Shown here: piece by piece, positions 11,508 to 20,360 of the stretch | Numbering within the stretch: position 1 is the stretch's first letter | Layout: each line of letters opens with the position of its first letter | Assembly (NCBI GenBank): GCA_011319805.1 | Contig: SJRY01000146.1 | Location: forward strand, 1 to 64,000 | Length of the DNA: 64,000 nt | From: Macrocybe gigantea | Lineage: Eukaryota; Basidiomycota; Agaricomycetes; Agaricales; Callistosporiaceae | Direction: 5' to 3' | Program-made: the position numbers and the translations under genes | The notes under the pieces: model-generated | The model's input: the letters and a program-made list of their open reading frames with translations, nothing else | What the model was told of the DNA's origin: nothing | The model's database searches: none

Positions 11508-11998
11508 ACCTATACTTTTACCATTTATTTTCTGATTCCAAACAGACCTACATCCTCCAATATTTTGGCCATGATATGTTCTTTTGAAATCTTATGACTC
11601 TCTTTTTCTTTCACTTTGAAACCTCTCGAAATCAGATAATGTCCTCTTCTTATCAGTTTTGAAATTATACAACACTTTCTTTTTCTTGGTTTTGACTTTG
11701 CCAATTCTCCCAATGTTTGAAATCTTTTACCTATAAAACCCATGTACTTGGTGTTTGTAATAATAATAGAAAAAAGTTACTGTCTCAGTTCTCAGCAGTT
11801 CTCGCAGTCTATAGCTCATGTGGAGTCCTTGTATTATCAACCTTGCAGTATTGCACTTGTGTAGAGCTGCAGTATCAAGTCCAGAAATCCAGTATTCCTG
11901 ACTTCATGTGGAAGTCACCATCATTCCAAGCCCCTTTGAAACCCATCATTATTATTCCCGACATTGCTTGGCATCATAGTTAAGTCCCCTACATATTC
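11508..11998 (+). repeat. Family A LTR fragment, left part
   Basis: Plus-orientation copy matching the reverse complement of 58625-59912, starting at tacctatacttttacc inside the KDZ gene and running to the insertion point of the 2.6-kb element. The first half of the LTR is missing. It is strongly CpG-depleted relative to 4974-6045. Confidence 0.75.
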
Positions 11999-12029
11999 GA
12001 GCCCATCACACTCCCCCCCCTGTTCTCCT
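11999..12029 (+). repeat. Left terminal inverted repeat of the 2.6-kb element (copy 1)
   Basis: Begins GAGCCCATCACACTCCCC and is matched at 28 of 31 bases by the reverse complement of 14581-14611. Confidence 0.9.
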
Positions 12030-12508
12030 AAACTCCAGGAGGAATTTAGCAGGAATTTACAAGGATGCCAGGAGGAGTCTGTAAGTACTGAAGAAGGACT
12101 TTTCAGCCAATTCTTTGATTTTGAGAGAGCCTGCCAAGTCCTTACACAGTCCTGGGAAAGTCCTTCTAAAGTTCAGGTTTAGAAGGAATTCTACAGGAAG
12201 TTTGGAGGGATTGTCACTGACAATCCTCCTGGAGTCCTTATAGAGTTTAGAAGCCAAGCCCAGTTCTCTTGGAGTTTAGAAGGATTCCAGTAGGATTCCT
12301 AATAATTATATTAAGAGAAGATAAGAAGTGATAGAGTTTAGAAGGACTCCAGCAGAATTGCTAATAATCATATTGACAGAAGGTAACAAAGGATAATAGT
12401 AAAGGTGAATCAAAGTCCAGAAGGAGTCTAGAATGACGAAGTTCCACCTGGAGTTTAGAAGGAATGCAGACAAACAGCAGAAAATCAAGTTTAAAAAATG
12501 GACATGAA

Positions 12509-12576
12509 AGGGGATTGAACTCGGGACTAGGGGAATTGAACGGCAGAGTGAGGGCTTAACCACTGGACCAGGAGGG
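12509..12576 (-). other. tRNA-like segment (tRNA-Glu-like, possible pol III promoter) inside the 2.6-kb element
   Basis: On the minus strand the sequence carries an A-box-like TGGTCCAGTGGTTA (12570-12557), a possible anticodon loop with CTC, and a B-box-like GAGTTCAATCCC (12522-12511), spaced as in a tRNA. The layout resembles tRNA-Glu but acceptor pairing looks imperfect, so it is more likely a tRNA-derived (SINE-like) relic than a working tRNA gene. Confidence 0.5.
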
Positions 12577-12639
12577 CTTGCATGGAAACAAATGGTTTCA
12601 ATTGACATACCGGTGGGGTCATGTGCAGTCACATGACCT

Positions 12640-13540
12640 TGTTGATCAGTCTCACGCTCGCATTCCGCTTTCTCATCATCACTCCCACCCCTTCCTCCAC
12701 CTCCTTCCCCATCACCACATCAAGCACCCAGACGACGAGGAACCACCACGACGCAGCGCCGCCCAACGGCAAGCCGGACACGGGGGAAGGAGGAGAATGG
12801 GCGACAGAGGCACGTTGACGCCTCTGTCGCAGAGGTAAGCTTTTTTTTTCTTTTTTTTCTCGTTCCTGTGCGTTTGACCGCCCACCAGGTGCACGGCGCA
12901 ACGCCACCGCCGAACGGCAGCCGTACAGCGCCGCCCAGGGCCCGCCTCCCTCACCGGCGCCCAATGCCGTCTAACGTGCCCACGCCCACGCCCTCCTCCC
13001 GCCCTCAGGCGCAAACGCCAAACGGCAGCCAACCGCAGGCGTGAGCGCCGCCCACGGCCCACGGCCCGCCCCCGGATCGACACCGCCATCTGCGCCCAAC
13101 GGCAACGGCCGTCAACGCCACCCACCGCCCACCGCTCCCTCCCACCACTCCCGCCCACCCTCCACCGCCCAACGGCAATGGCCGTCAACGCCGCCCACCG
13201 CCCACCGCTCCCGCCCACCCTCCACCGCCCAACGGCAACCGTCAGCGGCGCCCACGGCCCCCCGCTTGGCCCCAAACACCCGCGCCCGCCCTCCTCCGAC
13301 CAACGGCAGCCCACGGCCCCCCGCCCGCCCTCTGCACCCAACCACAGCCGTCACCGCCGCCCAATGGCAGCAAACGGCGCGCCCTCAGCGCCACCCACCG
13401 CCTCCCACCTGCCCTCTCCCCTCCGCCACTCCACGGCAGCCGTCGGCACCCAGCAGGACCCCACCCCACCCTCCACGCCGACTCCCCCGCCCTCGTCGCC
13501 CTTCAGTGCCCGTCTACGGCTCATCTCGCCCGTAAGTCCA
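12640..13540. repeat. GC-rich minisatellite-like core of the 2.6-kb element (copy 1)
   Basis: Degenerate repeats of words such as cgcccaccgcccac and gcccaacggcaacgg. All six frames are Pro- or Arg-rich by composition. A one-base difference from copy 2 (a C run near 13320) changes the longest frames, so they are not maintained coding sequence. A GTAAGC donor-like site follows at about 12834. Confidence 0.75.
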
Positions 13541-13779
13541 TAATTTCAACTGGACATTACATGTTTTATTACTTCTTCATACTTTGAAAGTACTCGAAAA
13601 ACAAAGTAAAAAGGCGGCTAAAAATATTATATCAATGGATAGTGAAGAATTGGAAGAAGAATTAGGAATTGAAATGGATATAGTACATTAGTCTTTTAGA
13701 TAATGATTTTTGTTGTTTTTTAAATCTACAACAGTTCAACTTTGGCCTATAAAATTATCAATTCCCACTGGAGTTCACA

Positions 13780-14500
13780 AAGAGTCCTGGTAAAGTTCCT
13801 GTATAGTTCTGGTAAAATCTTACAGGAATCTCATGAGAATTTATAAATATATATTGCTACACTACTGCTATATTTGCTTTGTATTGTAGAGTCCTTGTAA
13901 AGTCCTTGTGGAGTTCTTGTAAAGTTCTTGTCAAGTCCTTATGAAATCCTTGTGCAGTTCTTGTAGAATCCTTGTGGAGTTCTTGTAATGTTCTTGTAAA
14001 GTTCTTGTGGACTCCTCTTAATGTTTTTCCTTGTAGAGTTCTGCTGGAATCCTGCTGGAGTCCTGCTGGAGTCCTGTGATAATAATGTTCTGTTGAAATT
14101 CTTGTGGTCCTGAAAAAGTTCTTGTAGAGTTCTGTTAAAGTCCTTGTGGAATCCTATGAGAATCCTTGTAGAGTCCTTGTAGAGTCTTGTAGAAATCCTG
14201 ACAGAGTTTTCTTAAGGTCCTTGTGGAGTCCTTGTGGAGTCCTGATTCAGTTCTTCTGAAATATGCCAAATGTCTGTGAATATGTGAATATATATCAGAG
14301 TTCTGGTATAGTTCAGTATAGATTCTTGTAAACTCCTTCTAGAGTCCTTCTGATTCCTTCTAAAGTCCTCCTGGGGTTCTGGTTGAGTTCTTCTGGAGTC
14401 CTGATAGAATGAGTTCTGCTGAAATCCTTGTAAAATCCTCTTTCAGTCCTCCTTCAGTCCTTCTTCAGTCCAGGTAATATATATATTGGACCTAACTAGG
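13780..14500 (+). repeat. Subterminal degenerate repeats of the 2.6-kb element (copy 1)
   Basis: Dozens of imperfect copies of agtccttgt(g/a)gag(t)tc-type units in direct orientation. A similar but sparser field (ggagtttagaaggattcc type) lies at the left end (12000-12460). Such subterminal clusters can act as transposase binding sites. Confidence 0.7.
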
Positions 14501-14580
14501 ACTCAACCAGGACTCAACCAGGACTTTACAGAAACTCCAGAAACTCAACAAGGACCCAACAGGGACTCAACAGGGATGCC

Positions 14581-14611
14581 AGGAGAACAGGGGGGGGAGT
14601 GTCATGTACTC
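14581..14611 (-). repeat. Right terminal inverted repeat of the 2.6-kb element (copy 1)
   Basis: Ends GTGTCATGTACTC; pairs with 11999-12029. The 8-bp duplication acatattc follows at 14612-14619. Confidence 0.9.
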
Positions 14612-14640
14612 ACATATTCCCAAAATTACCAAAACCTTTC
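14612..14640 (+). repeat. Family A LTR fragment, right part
   Basis: Continues the LTR of 11508-11998 across the transposon insertion (ccaaaattaccaaaacc, compare 31379-31395). It is cut off at 14641 by the family F LTR. Confidence 0.75.
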
Positions 14641-14993
14641 TGCTATGCAAAATCAAATCTGCATGCAGGTCACTCTAACTAACTCAGAAGTGAGAGGCAG
14701 GGAGAAGTATGCTAATATTTAGCCAGCTCGAAGCTGGGTTCTACTGTACAAGTTCTGCCTACTTTTATAATACTGTCCTATCTACCATGCAATATCCTCA
14801 TGTATCAAGGGGTTTGTGCTACTGGCTATATGAACTGTTGCTGACTGAATACCTCATGCCCTCCTGCAGGTGATGAGTAAGAGCTATCTTGGCAATGACA
14901 CATCCTTGTCATGTGACTCCCTGTTGGTTTCCTCATGTCATGTCCCATCTCATGATCGGCTTTGTCACATGTTCATTGATTGTTTTCATAACA
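14641..14993 (-). repeat. 3' LTR of family F (353 bp)
   Basis: Runs from tgctatgcaaaatc to ttcataaca (TG...CA ends) and is homologous to the LTR at 24820-25594 once the nested insert there is removed. Confidence 0.8.
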
Positions 14994-15010
14994 TCACCCC
15001 CCTCTTAGGA
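14994..15010 (-). other. Polypurine tract of family F
   Basis: On the minus strand CCTAAGAGGGGGGTGA lies directly before the LTR, the expected place and composition for the plus-strand DNA primer. Confidence 0.65.
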
Positions 15011-15198
15011 ATCACATCTGTGTGATGATAGTATTCTTAATTTTTGTTCTTCTCGTTCTCTTTGTTCTCTGTCTTCTCTTTGACAGCTACATTCTTTCAT
15101 TGTTGCCATGCTTCCCACACTGTGTTGAGTCATTTCTCGACTTCTTCCAGGTCTGCCATCCAGCCGGTGAGCGTCTTCTTCTTAGGCATTGCTTCTAG

Positions 15199-17400
15199 TC
15201 ATTGATCTCTGGGATAGACCCAGAGTTCATTGACTGTGTGGTCGAAGAGGGTCTTCAGTGTCTGAGTGTTGTGGAAGCGAGTGCATACAACCTTTTTCAG
15301 TGGGGGTCTGGGCAGTAATTGATGCTGTCCACGTTCTAGCAATGGCACCTCTGGGTTCCATCGATGGAATTCAGCAACCACATCTGGCACATCTCCGTTG
15401 ATGTTTTCTGCAGGTTCCCATGTAGCATCTTCCATGGGGTAGCCTTTCCAGTGTATTCTGTATTGTAGCTTCCCTCTATTCCATCGGGAATTTACTACTG
15501 CTTCCACTTCATATTGTTTCTCTCCTTCCACAATAATGGAAGGAGGTTGTTTCAGAATTATCACTGCTTTTTATCATGGGAACGCCAGTGCCGTGTATGG
15601 GGTGAGCTTGGATTCATTTCGGATGGGGTGGATCTTCCAATGTTCCAGTAGTTCAAGCTCATATGCTGATTCTCCAATTCACTGCTTGACTTTGAAAGGA
15701 CCATACTGTTTATCGTTAAGCTTATCAGTCAGCCAGTTAGTTGTAATGTTCATTCCCTCCAGCCAGACTTGATCACCTTTGTGATAATCTTGGGCGGATT
15801 TCTGTTTCTGGTCATAGGTTCGTTTCATCGTTTCAGCAGCTTTCAATAGGGAAGTTTTGGCCTTGGTCCAAATTTCCTTCATCATTTCAGCAAACTCCTC
15901 TGCAGTTTGCAACTTAGCATTATGCTTCGGAGGTTCTTTTCCAGTGTATAGATGTCACCTGTGGTTTAGGTAAAATGGGGAGTATCTGGTTGCCGAGTGA
16001 ATTCGATTATTGTAGGAAAATTCAGCCATAGGTAGCCAATCTGCCCAGTCTGTTTGCCGATGATTTATGAAAAGCTTCAGGTACTGTTCAAGTTCCTGAT
16101 TGACTCACTCCATTTGTCCATTGGTCTGTGGATGATACAGTGTTGAAGGGGCTCCTTTGATTCCCAAAAGCGCATAGAGGTCTGTCATGAATGCGGAGAC
16201 AAATTGTCATCCTCTGTCACTGATCACTTTCTTTGGGAGTCTGTAGTTCAGGAATACAGTGTTGTGCAGGTTACGAGCAACTCCTTCTGCTGTGATTTCC
16301 ATATTGACTGGTATGAATTTGGCTCCTTTTGTGAACCGATCTACCATTACCATTACGCCATTAAACCCTTGAGATTTGGGGAGGGGTCTGATGAGATCTA
16401 TGGATATGATCTTCTATGGTTCCTTCAGTATCTCATTCAGATGAAGCAGGGCATGCTTCCGATCTCTGATGATCTTCATCTGTTAGCATTTGTCACATCC
16501 TTTAACATATGCCTTGATGTCATTCATCATTTTGGGCCACCAGAAGTTACATGTGATTAGCTCATGTGTCTTCGTCTGTCCTGGGTGTCCCGAGATCTGA
16601 TCTGAGTGATAAATTTCAATGATCTATTCCCTTATCTTTTGACTTTTGGGAACATAGTACCATTTCAGCCATGAGACGATTCAGTCATTTTCTTTCCTGC
16701 CATGTTCACCTTCGTCAAGATGTTTCTGAACCTCAAGCTCTCTTTGTTTCCAAGCCTGTTTGATCTGGTCCAGAATGTTCTGAAATTCTGGTATCAGCAT
16801 GATTTTTGCCATGAAAATCTGGCGAAAAATCTCTGGCTTTAGAAGTATGATATTTTCATTATCGTTCTCCCCCTTCTCATGGTCTGGTCATCTCGACAGA
16901 CTGTCTGCCTTCATCATTGACTTCCCAGGTTTGTGCTCCAGAACAAAGTCATAGTCTTGGAGTTCTGAGATCCAACAAGCTTGCTGGCGATTCAGCTTTT
17001 GAGGCTTCCAGAAATATTCAAGATTCTTATAGTCCGTCCAAATCTCAAATTTCTATTTAGCGCTGCAAAGGTATTGGCACCATTCCTCAAGTCTGGTTAT
17101 AATTGCGAGCATCTCTTTATCATAGATCTTGTAGTTCCATTCTGTCGGGTTCAATGACTTTGACATGAAGGCTACCAGTCTCCAGGTACCATTAGATTAT
17201 TCCTGAGAAAGGATGCCTTCTATTGTGTAATTCGAAGCATTGACTTCCATTCAGAACTTTCCATCATCTCAGGGCATCACAATGATCGGTGCTGAACAGA
17301 TCCGATTCTTTAATCCATTGAATGCATCATCTTGGGCTTTTCCCCATTTTTCTGGTTAGCTCCGTCAAGGGTTTTGTAATCTTTGCGAATCCTTCGATGA
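15199..17400 (-). pseudogene. RNase H, integrase and chromodomain part of pol (family F)
   Basis: Going down from 17400 the frames give the RNase H region (YKIYDKEMLAII, then FEIWTDYKNLEYF), the integrase zinc-binding HPGQTKTHELI...CDKCQ, the catalytic core (IDLIRPLP, VISDRG, TLYHPQTNGQME), a GPF module (QYGPFKV) and a C-terminal chromodomain (YEVEAVVNSRWNRGKLQYRIHWKGY, with DATWEPAENI). The 121-residue chromodomain ORF (15564-15199) is intact; the rest carries several stops, mostly TGA or TAG/TAA where Arg, Gln or Trp is expected. Chromodomains of this type direct integration to histone-H3K9-methylated chromatin in fungal chromoviruses. Confidence 0.85.
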
Positions 17401-17405
17401 AGTGC

Positions 17406-17725
17406 TATTAGGCTAGACGAATCTCAGAAGGACTCGGGCAGACTAAGTGCGAGAGTGGTCTTGAGATGATGGCAAAAGGAATATTAAGCCTAGCACTACT
17501 GGTACATCTGAGAGTCCTTATATACATTACAGTACTCGAGCATGGACCATGGGCTGCACAATGCTGTGGACTGTGGATGAGTAAGACTGGAAGGAGATGA
17601 CTCAGGATGACTAGGGAAGTGGGATGACTCGATGGCTGTGCGCTGCGCAGCATGACGGGGGAGATAAGGGATGTGGGAAAGATAAGATAAGAAAATGAAT
17701 GGTCCTTTGGGCGACGTCTGTAACA
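17406..17725 (-). repeat. Solo LTR of family G (320 bp) in family F pol
   Basis: Flanked by the exact 5-bp duplication agtgc (17401-17405 and 17726-17730). The minus-strand sequence starts TGTTACAGACG and ends AGCCTAATA, where the last bases are changed from AACA. Removing LTR plus one duplication restores a continuous pol frame (FCNFYWHFIEGFAKITKPL). Its sequence belongs to the same LTR subtype as 45575-45894 and 56425-56744. Confidence 0.95.
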
Positions 17726-17730
17726 AGTGC

Positions 17731-19223
17731 CAGTAGAAATTGCAAAAGCCTAGGAATTGTTGGACATCCCTTTTACAGGTGGGTTTCAGCCATCCTTTGA
17801 TGCCTTCAACTTTGACAGGATCCATCTTGATGCCATTTTCCAAGACAATCATTCCGAGGTACTCTACTTCCAACTGATGAAATGAACACTTCTTAGATTT
17901 CAGGTAAAGCTTGTTGTTTTTTAGCTTTTCCAACATGTGCTGAACAAGTCGTCTATGTTCATTCAAATCTTTATTGAAGATAAGAATGTCATCCATGTAG
18001 ATAACTACATGTCCCTGATTGATTTCGTCTTTAAAGATTGTGTTTATCATGGTTTGAAAGGTAGCCGGTGAATTTGTCAGTCCGAAGAACATGACCAGGG
18101 GTTTGAACATTCCCTGGTTTGTCTGAAATGCAGCTTTCCATTTGTCACCTTCTTTCATGCAGACGTTGTTATATCCCCATTGGATGTCAAGCTTTATAAA
18201 GAACTTTGCTCCCTTTAGTTTGTCGATTAGCTCTTGGATCAGGGGGAGTGGGTACTTATTCTTTATCATCATGTCATTTAACTTCTGATAATCCTGTACA
18301 GGTCATAGGGATCTGTCCTTCTTTTTTATGAAGAAGAAAGGCAAGGCCATTGGTGACTTCAATGGTCTGATTCATCCAGTGTTCAGATTTTCATCTAGAA
18401 AGGTGTCCAACTGTTTCTGTTCATCCAGTGTCAAGGGGTAGACCTTGCAATCCTGGAGTTTGGCTCCTGGAATGAGTTCGATCACATGATCCCAAGGTCA
18501 TCATGGTGGTAGTGCATTGAATAACTCTTTCCTGAACACTGAATCCTTGAAACAGTGGTATTCTTCCAGTACGATTTCCTCAAAGGTTTTTGCCTTTGTC
18601 GCTTTTGCTGTCACTTCCGCCAATTTGGAAGCTGTCATTTGGAAAGCCCTCAGATGGAACTCTTGGTTCATGTCGATCATCAAGAGTTTTTCTCCATTTT
18701 CAAAGTCTACCTCATTTGTTTCAATAGAGGTGTCATCATCTTCAGGGTTTCCTGTTCGGACAATCCATTGACACTCTTTGGAGCATCAATCAAATGTAAT
18801 CTTTTCTGTTTTCCAATCAATCCAAGGGTTGTGATGTTTGACCCACTTGTAACCGATGAAGATCTGGCCCTTTCCAAGTTCAGTAACTGAGAAGACCATT
18901 TGCTTGACATGATCTTGGACCCAGACTCTCAATTCAACATATTCGTGTATATCACCTGCCATGTTACAGGTTCTGTCTGCATTATGGACCAGGATAGGAA
19001 TTGGATATCTTTTTGTATTGATTTCTTTTTCCTTAATGAACTTCCGGTCTATGCAAGATCCAGTACATCCTGTATTGAGTAAGGCCTTCACGCTATATGT
19101 CTGTCCAGTGTCCAGAGTCATGATTGTCAAAGGTACATCCATCTGGTTTCCATTGCCGCCTCTAACAAATCGTGGTTTTTGTCTGAGGTTGAGCAACGTG
19201 TGAAGTGCATCGTGGTCATTCAT
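17731..19223 (-). pseudogene. Protease and reverse transcriptase part of pol (family F)
   Basis: The protease ORF (19223-18786, 145 residues) has ALLNTGCTGSCID where the catalytic Asp is expected; Asn replaces it, consistent with a G-to-A change, so the enzyme would be dead. The RT ORF (18272 onward) has IKNKYPLPLIQELIDKLKGA, FIKLDIQWGYNNV, FGLTNSPATFQTMIN and the catalytic IYMDDILIF intact. Stops occur between them near 18500 and 18300. RT continues into the region interrupted by the solo LTR at 17406-17725. Confidence 0.85.
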
Positions 19224-19229
19224 TTGATT

Positions 19230-20240
19230 GATCTCACGAAGCTTTTCCAGTGAGATGTCCTTCTGTCACAATTGATCTGTCCATGCCTTAAAGATTGAGT
19301 ACGCCTTAGACTCATTCTGCCAATAGATCTGTTGAGCCACCCAGGGTAGGGTATATCCTTTTACAAGACCGAACTCTTGTACACCTTCTCATTCAAAATA
19401 TTCTTTAAGATCGGGAATGTCTTTTATATTAATATTTGATGATACATAGTCAGCCAGCGAAGCAGTGCTTCTTCCCAGCTCTATTGAAAACCCTGTTTCA
19501 GCTCTTCAATCTTAGTAGTGGCAGCAGTCTCGTCCTGCATTTCTATGTTCCGTGTGACATATTTCAGTCAGGGGTTCATTGGGCAGTTACATCCGATGTG
19601 TCCTTTCTGTCTGCATCGGAAGCAGCAGCCTTCACACTTCATCTGATCGACATCCATGGCATCAGGGTCAGGCCATCCTTGAGCATTACTGGTTGCTAGT
19701 GCTGGAGTTTGCCTCTTAGGTGCCGTTGCCTCCTGTGCCAGTTTATGTGTCTGCTTGGGAGCAAATCACTCCTTCGCACTAAATTCTTTCTGGGCCTGGC
19801 AATACTGTCAGTCCAGTTCCATTGCGTGTTTATACCACCAGTCAATGTCCTCCTTGTGGACACCTCCTAGTTCAATAATGCATTGTCTGAGCACCTGGTC
19901 AAGTCCATGTTTGAAGATATTGATAAGGGTGATGTCATTGTACTCTGTCAAGGGAGCCCAGCTCCGGAATTCAATGATATAGTTCTCAACCAGTCATTAG
20001 CATTGCGACAGTCCTTTAATCCTAATGATTGCATCATTTTGTTATGAAGAATTCCTTGGCTTCTGCCTTGAAATCCTCCCAGTCCTTGAACAGTGGTAAA
20101 TGTCCAAGCGGGTTGGTTCTGACTTCTGGAGTGTTAGCTGTTGCTGGCATAATGATGTGGCCATGTTCCCAATCATCATATGGTGTGGGACACCTAACCA
20201 CCACCACTTTTGTGCAGTGGCCAAATTGACTGGTCATCAA
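19230..20240 (-). pseudogene. gag of family F with CCHC zinc knuckle
   Basis: Starts MMTSQFGHCTK at 20240, with a usable frame to 20034 (PLGHLPLFKDWEDFKAEAK), then several frame breaks. A zinc knuckle CFRCRQKGHIGCNC lies near 19630-19590. The frame leading into the protease (DISLEKLREINQMND) resumes near 19260. Expected role: particle structure and RNA packaging. Stops and shifts are more frequent here than in pol. Confidence 0.7.
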
Positions 20241-20360
20241 ACCTCGCCATCATAGATGCCAAGATATCAAGCAAAATTAGTTACTCATTGATAGTCTGAT
20301 AGGCGTCCTATGCATATTTATAGTAATATCCAATTTTTTCTTCATTTTTTTTCACCAGAA

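Larger units (their letters stand above)
11999..14611. mobile_element. Non-autonomous DNA transposon, copy 1 (2613 bp, 31-bp TIRs, 8-bp TSD)
   Basis: Bounded by the direct duplication acatattc (11991-11998 and 14612-14619). Terminal inverted repeats 11999-12029 and 14581-14611 match at 28 of 31 positions around a run of eight C residues (ACACTCCCCCCCCTGTTCTC). The undisturbed target is recognisable in the sister LTR at about 31355-31385. Inside, from left: degenerate gagtttagaagga-type repeats, a tRNA-like segment, a GC-rich tandem region and a long field of agtccttgtagag-type repeats. No transposase frame is present. A nearly identical copy lies at 51793-54404. The 8-bp duplication fits hAT, MULE or KDZ/Zisupton classes; the ends do not decide. 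Confidence 0.9.
14641..20240 (-). mobile_element. Ty3/Gypsy chromovirus, family F, 5' LTR missing
   Basis: Minus-strand order: gag (20240-19230), protease, RT (to 17731), solo LTR insertion, RNase H, integrase, chromodomain (15199), polypurine tract, 3' LTR (14641-14993). The 5' LTR and leader are absent beyond 20240, where unrelated DNA begins. Many in-frame stops are present. The element sits at the broken end of a family A LTR. Confidence 0.85.

Noticed and set aside
13041..13535. Long Pro-rich and Gly/Arg-rich ORFs in the GC-rich core of the 2.6-kb element
   Set aside because: Open in many frames because of composition and repeats; the one-base difference between copies changes their lengths (164 versus 181 codons on the plus strand).
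20300..20360. 5' LTR of family F after its gag
   Set aside because: The sequence here shows no similarity to 14641-14993; it leads directly into the DDE transposase gene.
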